Assembly (NCBI GenBank): GCA_023266075.1 | Contig: JAHFRX010000013.1 | Location: 1 to 16,217, forward strand | Reading direction: 5' to 3' | DNA: 16,217 bases | Source: Legionellaceae bacterium | GTDB lineage: Bacteria > Pseudomonadota > Gammaproteobacteria > Legionellales > Legionellaceae | In this document: piece by piece, positions 1 through 7,081 of the stretch | Layout: each line of letters opens with the position of its first letter | How positions within the stretch are numbered: position 1 is the first letter of the stretch | Notes under the pieces: model-generated | Seen by the model: only the letters and a program-made list of their open reading frames with translations | Told to the model about the DNA's origin: nothing | The model's database searches: none | Translations under genes and position numbers: made by a program

Positions 1-804
1 TATAACACCTCTTTTCAAAAAAGAATGAAGGGGAATAAACGTTTCATGCCCCACTGTTTTTTGTTTTTCTTCCATGCGCCAACCATGCCCATAAATAACC
101 TCAAACGTCATTGGATACGGGCCTATTTCAGATAGCATCAGTGCTAACTTTTCGGAAGAAATACCGTGTATATGCAATGATTCTTGCAATGTATCCAGTT
201 CACGATACCGTACTGTGAGCATTTCCATATCTAATACAGGATCATTAAATCCCGTCTGTATCATTGCATCACCCACATGATGCATATCTACAAATGGCAC
301 ATTAAACGTGACGTCTGATGATGTATCTAACTCTTTAAATGTATCAGGACCTAACATCGAAAACATCACACAGCCATGGGGTCGCATCACACGATACAGC
401 TCTTGCAACACTTTCTCCATAGAAATGGACCACTGCAATACTTGATTGATAAAAACAAAATCAAATTGCCCGCTTTTAAACGGCAACTGATGCATATCAG
501 CGCACACAATGGGCCAGCGCTTTCGCCAAGTGTATTGTTTTTGACACGCTTTAACCATGAGCCACGAGAGATCTACGCTGACGACTTCAGCTTTGGGGTA
601 GCGCTGCTTTAATAATTTAGAAAAAATCCCTGCACCACAACCTAAATCCAAGATATAATTGGGCTCAATCTTAAAATAATCAAGTCGCTCAATAAGACGC
701 TGACCAATTTCATATGAAACACCAACATTACGCGAAAAAGTTGTAACGTATTGATTAAACAGTGAGGATATTTCACGGATGAATAACTTATTGTCTTTCT
801 TCAT
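1..804 (-). CDS. bioC: BioC, malonyl-ACP O-methyltransferase (partial, 3' end off window)
   Basis: BioC uses SAM to methylate the free carboxyl of malonyl-ACP, which lets the fatty acid machinery build the pimeloyl chain of biotin. Reading the minus strand from an ATG at 804 gives 268 codons without a stop to the window edge. The SAM-binding motif ILDLGCGAG is at residues 51-59, and an acidic residue ends the next strand (VVSVDLS, 74-80). The BioC-type C-terminal signature follows: FVDMHHVGDAMIQTGFNDPV near 171-190, then FEVIYGHGW near 234-242. BioC is usually 250-290 aa, so only a short tail is missing. ATG 804 is the first possible start because an in-frame TGA lies directly before it. The N-terminus overlaps the start of the divergent comF by 26 bp. 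The family call is firm. A generic class I methyltransferase is the only alternative, and the VDMHH/GHGW motifs argue against it. Confidence 0.9.
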   Translation of the reverse strand, partial: MKKDNKLFIREISSLFNQYVTTFSRNVGVSYEIGQRLIERLDYFKIEPNYILDLGCGAGIFSKLLKQRYPKAEVVSVDLSWLMVKACQKQYTWRKRWPIVCADMHQLPFKSGQFDFVFINQVLQWSISMEKVLQELYRVMRPHGCVMFSMLGPDTFKELDTSSDVTFNVPFVDMHHVGDAMIQTGFNDPVLDMEMLTVRYRELDTLQESLHIHGISSEKLALMLSEIGPYPMTFEVIYGHGWRMEEKQKTVGHETFIPLHSFLKRGVI

Positions 805-1504
805 TCAGAGCACATATCGGAAAATAGTCGAAAAGAGTATACCACAGGCTTTAAGACCCCGCATGTATTGCTTGATATGCAACACAAAAACCAAAGAAAT
901 CGTTTGTCATGATTGTCTTCAACATTTGACAAAACTGGACAATACATGTCTCACATGCGCCCTTCCTTTACTCAATAGCACCGATAAACGGTGTGGTCAG
1001 TGTATTCAAAACCCACCAGCACTCGATGCCATTATGACGAAGTACGCTTATACTGCACCTTTGCGTTTTTTAATTCATCATTTTAAATATCATGAAGGTT
1101 ATTTTCTGACAGAAACACTCACCGATCTTCTTCTTGAAGCTTTACCTCAACACTACGCTACAGACTGCATTATCCCAGTGCCCATGCACACCCAGCGCTT
1201 AAAATCACGTGGCTTTCATCACACGTTATGGCTAGCTCAAGCGGTATCACGTCATGTCCATTTTCCAATAGATACACATCTTTGTCAGAAAGTCACACAT
1301 ACCTCAAGTTCGGCTCAGCTCAATGCAAAACAACGCCAAACCAACACTCAAAAAGCATATTGGGTAGCGCCAACATCTTACCAACATGTGACGTTACTCG
1401 ATGATCTCACCACAACAAGAGAAACAGCAAATACACTGGCCAGATTACTCAAAAAAAATGGCGTTCAAAAAGTGGTGTTATGGTGTTGCGCGCGAACGCT
1501 TTAG
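779..1504 (+). CDS. comF: ComF family phosphoribosyltransferase-like protein
   Basis: The ComF/GntX family is needed for natural DNA uptake in several competent bacteria. It couples a cysteine-rich N-terminus to a type I phosphoribosyltransferase fold. Here four Cys pairs look like zinc ligands: C31/C34, C43/C46, C57/C60 and C72/C75. PVPMH at 133-137 and the R-x3-RGF segment at 140-146 match the family core. The PRPP-binding loop is VTLLDDLTTTRET at 204-216, where the usual TTG reads TTR. Length is 241 aa, within the normal range. The start is supported by GAGGA at 764-768, 10 nt upstream, and by a family-like lead into the first CxxC. A later ATG at 863 would remove the overlap with bioC, but it has no ribosome binding site. 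The gene ends 4 bp before the convergent unknown gene on the minus strand. Confidence 0.88.
   Translation: MNNLLSFFIQSTYRKIVEKSIPQALRPRMYCLICNTKTKEIVCHDCLQHLTKLDNTCLTCALPLLNSTDKRCGQCIQNPPALDAIMTKYAYTAPLRFLIHHFKYHEGYFLTETLTDLLLEALPQHYATDCIIPVPMHTQRLKSRGFHHTLWLAQAVSRHVHFPIDTHLCQKVTHTSSSAQLNAKQRQTNTQKAYWVAPTSYQHVTLLDDLTTTRETANTLARLLKKNGVQKVVLWCCARTL
836..844 (-). promoter_or_regulatory. Putative extended -10 promoter for bioC
   Basis: On the minus strand the sequence TGGTATACT fits an extended -10 element (TGn plus a TATAAT-like hexamer). It would start RNA about 25 nt upstream of the bioC ATG at 804, which supports that start. There is no good -35 hexamer, as expected for extended -10 promoters. 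It lies inside the first 30 codons of comF on the opposite strand. Pattern match only. Confidence 0.4.
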
Positions 1505-1508
1505 ATGC

Positions 1509-2036
1509 TTAATGGATGCTACTACGTTTTCCAAGCAATATAACTGCAGCCTGCTCACTTGTCGCTTCAGACGGTGAAAAATCCATAGCAACAGCAAACC
1601 CTAAATCAGGATAGGCCTTACTCCAAGAAACCTCACTACGCTGCAACATCGGTTTAATTTGCTCAAGCATCGCTTGCATCGCTACTTCATCAATCGACAT
1701 AAAATCATATTTTCGATGATGTAACATTTCACACAGTGTGGTGTATAGGGCATATTTCAAAACATAATAAGCATGCTCTTTTGATTCATCTTGAACATCC
1801 CAAGACGCTTTTGTACTTTCTTCAAAAAGAGATGTCCACATGTAATCGTAAGGCGAAAACGCTTCTTGTAAAAAGCTTAATTTGTCACTGATTTTGCTTT
1901 CACAACGGAAAAATAAGTGGCGCTTTCGCGTGCTACACTGATCTGAAATCTTAAAACAGCCTTGAAACACCGTTGGTGTATTCCATGCCGCAACTAAGAT
2001 CAACGTTTCAATATTAATATCTGTGAATTTTGTCAT
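1509..2036 (-). CDS. Hypothetical protein, last gene of the ligA-queA operon
   Basis: I do not recognise this 175-aa protein. It has no signal peptide, no membrane segment and no clear nucleotide-binding motif. The middle (about 85-150) is probably helical, with a segment around LHHRKYDFMSIDE and a DFSPSEATSEQ stretch near the C-terminus. It is the fourth gene of a minus-strand series. Its ATG at 2036 lies inside the TGT-like gene and the two frames overlap by 23 bp, which suggests translational coupling; no separate ribosome binding site is visible. Composition and strand match its neighbours and the frame is open throughout, so it is very likely a real gene. Its position beside a queuosine-type gene suggests a role with the TGT-like protein, but nothing in the protein itself shows this. 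Confidence 0.7.
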   Translation of the reverse strand: MTKFTDINIETLILVAAWNTPTVFQGCFKISDQCSTRKRHLFFRCESKISDKLSFLQEAFSPYDYMWTSLFEESTKASWDVQDESKEHAYYVLKYALYTTLCEMLHHRKYDFMSIDEVAMQAMLEQIKPMLQRSEVSWSKAYPDLGFAVAMDFSPSEATSEQAAVILLGKRSSIH

Positions 2037-2748
2037 AGTTAAAGTATAGATTATGCTGAATCAAAAAGCGTTGGCACAATCCAGGTGTATGCGTCAATAA
2101 ATGATGAAAATAACTGATAGTGAGCTTTGTTTGACACGCCTCACACAAGCATGTGGCCGATAAAGGTTGAAATACCCGTGCCAGTTCTGGCATGTTGATA
2201 TCTAATAATGTCCCATCCTCGGCATATACAAGACCTTGCATCGCTTCAAGCATCGGTTTTTCCGTCTCTCGCCATATCATCGCTTCATGCGTCAATAGAA
2301 TTGTGTCTTCATCAGTCCGGAACCATCCACCAATCGCTCGATTAGACATCGCCGCTCTCTCATGCTCCGGCACAAATAGATGTATCATTGTCGCTGATAA
2401 AGCGGCACACCACTGTGCTGTGGGTAGGAGTATCCGTGTAGGATTCAAATGCTGAATGACGTCAAGCAATTCAGCTTCAGTATAGGAAAAAATACGACCA
2501 TCAAACGGTGATCGTACTGGGTAAACCTTTGACGCATTCATCTTTAAATTGGCAGCGTTTAACACGATCTCATGCTGCCACCCAACATATGCACCCAATG
2601 TCGGCAATTGCTTTAAAAAAGTCAACCCGGGTTTCACTAAAAGTGCATCAAGATACAATGACACCGCTTGAACCCCAATTTTTTCACAATCATTGGCAAG
2701 GAGTGCTGAACCTGAAAGTCCAGTCATAATGGGTAAAAAAATTGTCAT
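2014..2748 (-). CDS. Shortened tRNA-guanine transglycosylase-like protein, catalytic motifs lost
   Basis: This 244-aa protein follows the TGT pattern from end to end but is about 130 aa shorter than a standard bacterial Tgt (about 375 aa). Matching segments are the FLPIMT start, a KPGL motif at 39-42 (RPGL in Tgt), VRSPFDG at 78-84, RAIGG at 137-141 (YAIGG in Tgt), and the zinc site C200-x-C202-x2-C205 with H232 in an HNLYF motif, with FHHL between them. The catalytic parts are changed. The DSGGFQ motif with the active-site Asp reads NAANLK (64-69). The second Asp, before the PTR motif, aligns with E161, and PTRNARNG reads PMLEAMQG (165-172). I infer a non-catalytic partner or a protein with a new substrate, comparable in logic to eukaryotic QTRT2. 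The start overlaps the queA stop by 4 bp. No normal tgt is in the window. Confidence 0.8.
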   Translation of the reverse strand: MTIFLPIMTGLSGSALLANDCEKIGVQAVSLYLDALLVKPGLTFLKQLPTLGAYVGWQHEIVLNAANLKMNASKVYPVRSPFDGRIFSYTEAELLDVIQHLNPTRILLPTAQWCAALSATMIHLFVPEHERAAMSNRAIGGWFRTDEDTILLTHEAMIWRETEKPMLEAMQGLVYAEDGTLLDINMPELARVFQPLSATCLCEACQTKLTISYFHHLLTHTPGLCQRFLIQHNLYFNYDKIHRY

Positions 2749-3761
2749 AATAGGAGACTCGAATCACCGTAACTATAAAAACGATAACCCGCTGCAATCG
2801 CTGTTTGATACAGTTCTAGCGCCTCTGCATGGCCAATAAATGCAGCAACCAACATCAGAAGCGTTGATTCGGGTAAATGAAAATTTGTGACTAACCCATC
2901 GCACACGCGAAAAGTAAATCCGGGATAAATAAAAATATGGGTATCTCCCTTCATTGGCGCTAAAACACCTGAACGCGCAGCACTCTCAAGACTACGAAGT
3001 GCTGTTGTTCCCACGGCTATCACACGATGCCCACGCGCTTTTGTATCTAAAATTTGTTGACACAAAGACGCACTCACATGGAACCATTCTTGATGCATAT
3101 GATGATCAACAATCGACTCGACACGTACGGGTCTAAACGTGCCGGCACCAATATGCAACGTTACAAAACCTAACGCGACACCTTTATCTCGTAGCTGCGT
3201 TAAGACTGTTTCGTCAAAATGCAATCCGGCTGTAGGGGCTGCCACCGAACCTTTATGTTTTGCATACACGGTTTGATAACGAGATGCATCTTCCATTTCT
3301 GCATGACGTGTAATATAAAGCGGTAATGGGACATGTCCAATCGCATCCAACAGCGCGAGAATCTCGCCGTTCACCACGCGGCAATGATATAAATCATCAC
3401 GCTTCTCGATAACTTCAATCTCCCATTGCTCCGCCAAAAAAAGACGAGAACCCGCTTTGGGTGCTTTACTTGCTTTAATATGCGCTAAAAATTCCTCGTT
3501 ATCCAACAAACGCTCAACAAGTAGCTCGACCTTGCCACGTGTTGCTTTTTGTCCGTATAAACGCGCCGGAATCACAAAACTGTCGTTCATCACCAATAAA
3601 TCACCTGGATTCAGCAGTTGAACAATGTCATGAAACGCATAATGTGATATTTGTTTTGTGGCACGATGATAATGTAACAATCGAGAATCAGCACGATTCT
3701 CTAAAGGATGCTGTGCCACCAATTCGTCTGGTAATTCAAAATAAAAATCACGTGTCTTCAT
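2745..3761 (-). CDS. queA: S-adenosylmethionine:tRNA ribosyltransferase-isomerase QueA
   Basis: QueA transfers and isomerises the ribosyl part of SAM onto preQ1 at position 34 of tRNAs with GUN anticodons, giving epoxyqueuosine. The 338-aa protein is full length. The family signatures are in order: FELPDELVAQHP near the start, NRADSRLL, GDLLVMNDSFVIPARLYG (canonical FNDTRVIPARL), PTAGLHFDE, TLHIGAGTFRPV, VGTTALRSLE, TNFHLPESTLLMLVAAF and a C-terminal YRFYSYGDSSLLL. The ATG overlaps the ligA stop by 4 bp (ATGA), and its own stop overlaps the next start in the same way, so translation is probably coupled along ligA-queA-tgt-like. I see no missing key residue. Confidence 0.96.
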   Translation of the reverse strand: MKTRDFYFELPDELVAQHPLENRADSRLLHYHRATKQISHYAFHDIVQLLNPGDLLVMNDSFVIPARLYGQKATRGKVELLVERLLDNEEFLAHIKASKAPKAGSRLFLAEQWEIEVIEKRDDLYHCRVVNGEILALLDAIGHVPLPLYITRHAEMEDASRYQTVYAKHKGSVAAPTAGLHFDETVLTQLRDKGVALGFVTLHIGAGTFRPVRVESIVDHHMHQEWFHVSASLCQQILDTKARGHRVIAVGTTALRSLESAARSGVLAPMKGDTHIFIYPGFTFRVCDGLVTNFHLPESTLLMLVAAFIGHAEALELYQTAIAAGYRFYSYGDSSLLL

Positions 3762-5773
3762 AATAACTGCAAAAACTCTTCTTCTGTAAGTAGCGCGATA
3801 CCTAGCTCAGTTGCTTTATCTAACTTTGATCCTGCATCTTTTCCCACAATAACGTAGTCAGTTTTTGGAGAAACTTGCCCTGTCACGCGTGCACCCAATG
3901 CTTGTAATCTAGCTTTGGCATCATCACGACCCATACGGCTTAATGTTCCTGTCAAAACAACGTTTTTTTCATAAAAAGGATGCTGTGTATCAGCAACGAC
4001 TCTTTCCGAAACCGCCCAATGTACACCAAAAGAGATCAGCTTGTCTATAACTTCAACATTGTGCGATTGTTTAAAAAAATTCACTACCGCATAAGCCACA
4101 ACAGGCCCTACATCTTTTAACTGCATTAACTCATCCACGCTCGCGGCCTTCAACGCACCAAGCTCACCGAACGCTTTTGCCAATGTTCTTGCTGTTTCTT
4201 CGCCAATATCTGGAATACCTAACGCATAAATAAATCGCTGCAACGTCGTCTTTTTACTGTGCTCGAGTGCCAAGATAAGATTACGTGCAGATTTTTCTCC
4301 TAAGCGCGGGAGTGTCGCGAGTATCTTTTCATCCAACATATAAAGCGAAGCAACATCTTTTAAAAGATGTGTTTCCACTAAAAGATCGATAAGCTCCTTA
4401 CCAAGACCATCAATTGCCATGGCGCGTCGCGAGGCAAAATGCCACACAGCGCGTTTTAACTGTGCTTTGCAATAAAGCCCCCCCGTACAGCGCGCAATTG
4501 CTTCACCGGGTAATTTTTCAATTTCAGCACCACACTCAGGACAATTGAGCAGCATGACAATCGATGATGTCTTCTCGGGTCTTTTCTCCAACACAACCGA
4601 GACAACTTCTGGAATCACATCTCCAGCACGCCTGACCACGACCGTATCCCCAACGCGGATATCTTTACGTACGATTTCATCCATATTGTGCAACGTTGCA
4701 TTACTCACCATCACACCACTGACAAACACCGGCGCTAAACGCGCCACAGGCGTCATCGCACCGGTACGGCCGACTTGAAAATCGACCGCAAGTAGCGTAG
4801 TCAAGGCTTCAAGCGCCGGAAATTTATGTGCACAAGCAAAACGTGGGGCACGTGCGATAAATCCCAACTGCTGCTGTAAAGGCGTGCTATCAACTTTATA
4901 AACAACACCATCAATCTCATACGGTAATTGATATCGACGTGCCAATAATTGCTCATAGTACTGAAGACAACCCGTAATCCCTATCACCGATTGAATTTCT
5001 TCAGAGATATGACACCCCCACGTCTGTAATAAATCGAGAATCTCAACGTGACTATCCGGCAATACATGGTCGACACAAGCGCCAATACCATAACAAGAAA
5101 ATTGTAAAGGACGACTGGCGGTAATCGCAGGATTCAATTGTCTTAAACTACCCGCTGCGGCATTACGTGGATTTGCAAATGTTTTATGACCTAGGCGTCT
5201 TGCTTCATTATTTAACGCTTCAAACCCTATTGTGGGCATATACACTTCACCACGGATCTCAATCAGATGAGGGGGCTTTAGCGCGAGCAATTTTAACGGC
5301 ACCGTCGGGATCGTTTTGATATTATTCGTAATCGTTTCACCCACCATACCGTCACCACGTGTGGCCGCAGACATCAAACATCCATCCAGATACGTTAAAT
5401 TCACCGCCAATCCATCAAACTTGGGCTCACACGAAAACCGAAGTGTGTTCACCTCTCGACCCAATTTATCGCTCAAGCGTTTCATGAACGCTTCTAATTC
5501 TTCGACAGAAAAAACATTCGACAAAGACAACATCGCCTCACCATGCTGAATCGGTAACAATGCAGTTGCAGGCAAATGAATTAAGCGCTGAGTGGGTGAG
5601 TCTTGTGTTATCCACGCGGGATGACTCGCTTCAATCGATTGTAATTGTTTAAAAATTTTATCGTATTCTGCATCCGGTACAAGCGGGTTATCCATCACAT
5701 AATAATGATAGTCATAACGGCGAATTTGTTCGCGCAACACTTCAAGCGCTTGTATAGAAATATTTTCAGTCAT
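3758..5773 (-). CDS. ligA: NAD-dependent DNA ligase LigA
   Basis: LigA seals nicks in replication and repair using NAD+. The domains are in the usual order: an N-terminal Ia domain with YDYHYYVMD and PDAEYD, the adenylation domain with the nucleophile lysine in KFDGLA (K118 from the chosen ATG; about 115 in E. coli), an OB fold with VGRTGAMTPVARL, a Cys4 zinc finger beginning CPECG, helix-hairpin-helix repeats with DGLGKELIDLL and IPDIGEETART, and a C-terminal BRCT domain starting near VVLTGTLS. Length from ATG 5773 is 671 aa, normal for the family. An in-frame GTG at 5788 adds five residues (MRLIQ). Neither start has a clear ribosome binding site, and I prefer ATG because it gives the usual N-terminal length. 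This is the first gene of the four-gene minus-strand operon. Confidence 0.97.
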   Translation of the reverse strand: MTENISIQALEVLREQIRRYDYHYYVMDNPLVPDAEYDKIFKQLQSIEASHPAWITQDSPTQRLIHLPATALLPIQHGEAMLSLSNVFSVEELEAFMKRLSDKLGREVNTLRFSCEPKFDGLAVNLTYLDGCLMSAATRGDGMVGETITNNIKTIPTVPLKLLALKPPHLIEIRGEVYMPTIGFEALNNEARRLGHKTFANPRNAAAGSLRQLNPAITASRPLQFSCYGIGACVDHVLPDSHVEILDLLQTWGCHISEEIQSVIGITGCLQYYEQLLARRYQLPYEIDGVVYKVDSTPLQQQLGFIARAPRFACAHKFPALEALTTLLAVDFQVGRTGAMTPVARLAPVFVSGVMVSNATLHNMDEIVRKDIRVGDTVVVRRAGDVIPEVVSVVLEKRPEKTSSIVMLLNCPECGAEIEKLPGEAIARCTGGLYCKAQLKRAVWHFASRRAMAIDGLGKELIDLLVETHLLKDVASLYMLDEKILATLPRLGEKSARNLILALEHSKKTTLQRFIYALGIPDIGEETARTLAKAFGELGALKAASVDELMQLKDVGPVVAYAVVNFFKQSHNVEVIDKLISFGVHWAVSERVVADTQHPFYEKNVVLTGTLSRMGRDDAKARLQALGARVTGQVSPKTDYVIVGKDAGSKLDKATELGIALLTEEEFLQLL

Positions 5774-5833
5774 CTGTATTAATCGCACTAATCAGGTATA
5801 CTAAGCGTCATTTAATCAATCGAGTTACACGGC

Positions 5834-7048
5834 ATGTTTGAGACCAATCTTCTTTTCTTACTGCTTTGTATCACCGGTGTATGCAGCGTCATTTCTATTA
5901 TACTCAACATCAGCGCTTTTAAACACCTTTCTCAAAAAACATTTCTATGGCTGACAGAACAAGAAAAACACCGCCATGCACTCAGCTTACAATTACAACA
6001 AACGCAGCTTGAAATTCAACAAAAAATTGATGCACAAACACTTCATCAACAAGAGCGCTTAACGCAAAGCATACAGCAACACATGACCGACGTGCGAGAA
6101 CAAATTAATCACAGTTTTTTACAACATGCAAATGGACTCACAACGCATTTAAAATCCTTAACAGAAGAGATTCGTAATCAGCTTGCGCAAATGACGCATC
6201 AAGTCAATCATCGACTCGCAGAAGGCTTCGAAAAAACGTCCTCAACATTTATCGATATTGTAAAAAGACTTGCCATCATTGATGAGGCGCAGAAAAAAAT
6301 TACAGAGCTCTCCTCTCATGTCGTTGGCTTACAAGATATTTTGATTGATAAAAGGGCTCGCGGCGCATTTGGTGAAGTGCAACTTGAATCACTGATCAAC
6401 AATATGATCCCAAGCTCGCACTATCAAATGCAATACACGTTAAGCAACCAAAAACGTGCCGATTGCATTTTATTTTTACCTGATCCGTCGGGTAATATTG
6501 TGATTGATGCTAAATTTCCTTTGGAAAATTATCAACACCTGATGAATACTGAGCCTACGTCTTCTGAACGAAAAGCACTGCAACAACAGTTTCGTCAAGA
6601 TTTACAAAAACATATCAAAGATATTGCTGAAAAGTACATTATCCCCCATGAAACAACCGATTCAGCCGTCATGTTTATCCCTGCAGAAGCCATTTTCGCA
6701 GAAATTCATAGCAACTACCCCGAAATCGTTTCACTGTCACAACGACTCAGGGTCTGGTTAGTTTCACCCAGCACACTCATGGCCGTCTTAACAACGGCAC
6801 GCGCTGTTCTAAAGGACGATGCAACTAAAAAACAAGTACATATTATTCAAAGACATTTACAAGCACTCGCCGATGATTTCCAACGCTTTGAAAAGCGTAT
6901 GGATAATCTGTCTAAACATATTGAGCAAGCTCACCAGGATGTCAGTGAGGTCAACATTTCAGCCAAAAAAATCACACAACGCTTTCAAAAAATTGAGTCG
7001 GTTGAGATGGATACATCTGCAGAGCAGAGCCAAATTGGCTGTGATTAA
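5834..7048 (+). CDS. rmuC: RmuC family protein (DNA recombination/rearrangement limiting)
   Basis: RmuC proteins limit DNA inversions and rearrangements in E. coli and contain a nuclease-like core. The 404-aa product has one N-terminal membrane segment (about 5-27), a long Gln- and His-rich coiled coil (about 35-160), then the RmuC domain. Core motifs are RGAFGEVQLE near 175, QYTLSNQKRADCILFLPD, and IVIDAKFPLENY. The GE and D-A-K residues fit a PD-(D/E)XK-type site. FIPAEAIFAEI and SPSTLMAVLTTARAV follow as in the family. It is somewhat shorter than E. coli RmuC (about 475 aa), mainly in the coiled coil. It is transcribed away from ligA across a 60-bp gap and converges with the PPR-Smr gene across 33 bp. 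The ribosome binding site is weak. Confidence 0.93.
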   Translation: MFETNLLFLLLCITGVCSVISIILNISAFKHLSQKTFLWLTEQEKHRHALSLQLQQTQLEIQQKIDAQTLHQQERLTQSIQQHMTDVREQINHSFLQHANGLTTHLKSLTEEIRNQLAQMTHQVNHRLAEGFEKTSSTFIDIVKRLAIIDEAQKKITELSSHVVGLQDILIDKRARGAFGEVQLESLINNMIPSSHYQMQYTLSNQKRADCILFLPDPSGNIVIDAKFPLENYQHLMNTEPTSSERKALQQQFRQDLQKHIKDIAEKYIIPHETTDSAVMFIPAEAIFAEIHSNYPEIVSLSQRLRVWLVSPSTLMAVLTTARAVLKDDATKKQVHIIQRHLQALADDFQRFEKRMDNLSKHIEQAHQDVSEVNISAKKITQRFQKIESVEMDTSAEQSQIGCD

Positions 7049-7081
7049 CATCTCAAAAACATCACATTAACTTCGAGATCC

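Noticed and set aside
2192..2729. Plus-strand open frames of 73-87 codons opposite the TGT-like gene
   Set aside because: They lie wholly antisense to a protein with clear family similarity, have no ribosome binding sites, and their translations show no domain.
2014..2748. Calling this gene a normal tgt
   Set aside because: It lacks DSGGFQ, the PTR motif and about a third of the length; only the scaffold motifs and zinc site remain.
4545..5549. Two plus-strand frames of 77 codons opposite ligA
   Set aside because: Antisense shadows of a highly conserved gene; composition is as expected from reversed coding DNA.
5790..5806. Shared bidirectional promoter at GTATAC between ligA and rmuC
   Set aside because: TATACT at 5797-5802 is a fair -10 for rmuC, but no acceptable -35 is found on either strand at normal spacing.
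7049..7081. Possible terminator between convergent rmuC and PPR-Smr (ATCTC ... GAGAT)
   Set aside because: The stem is only 5 bp with an 18-nt loop and no T-run.
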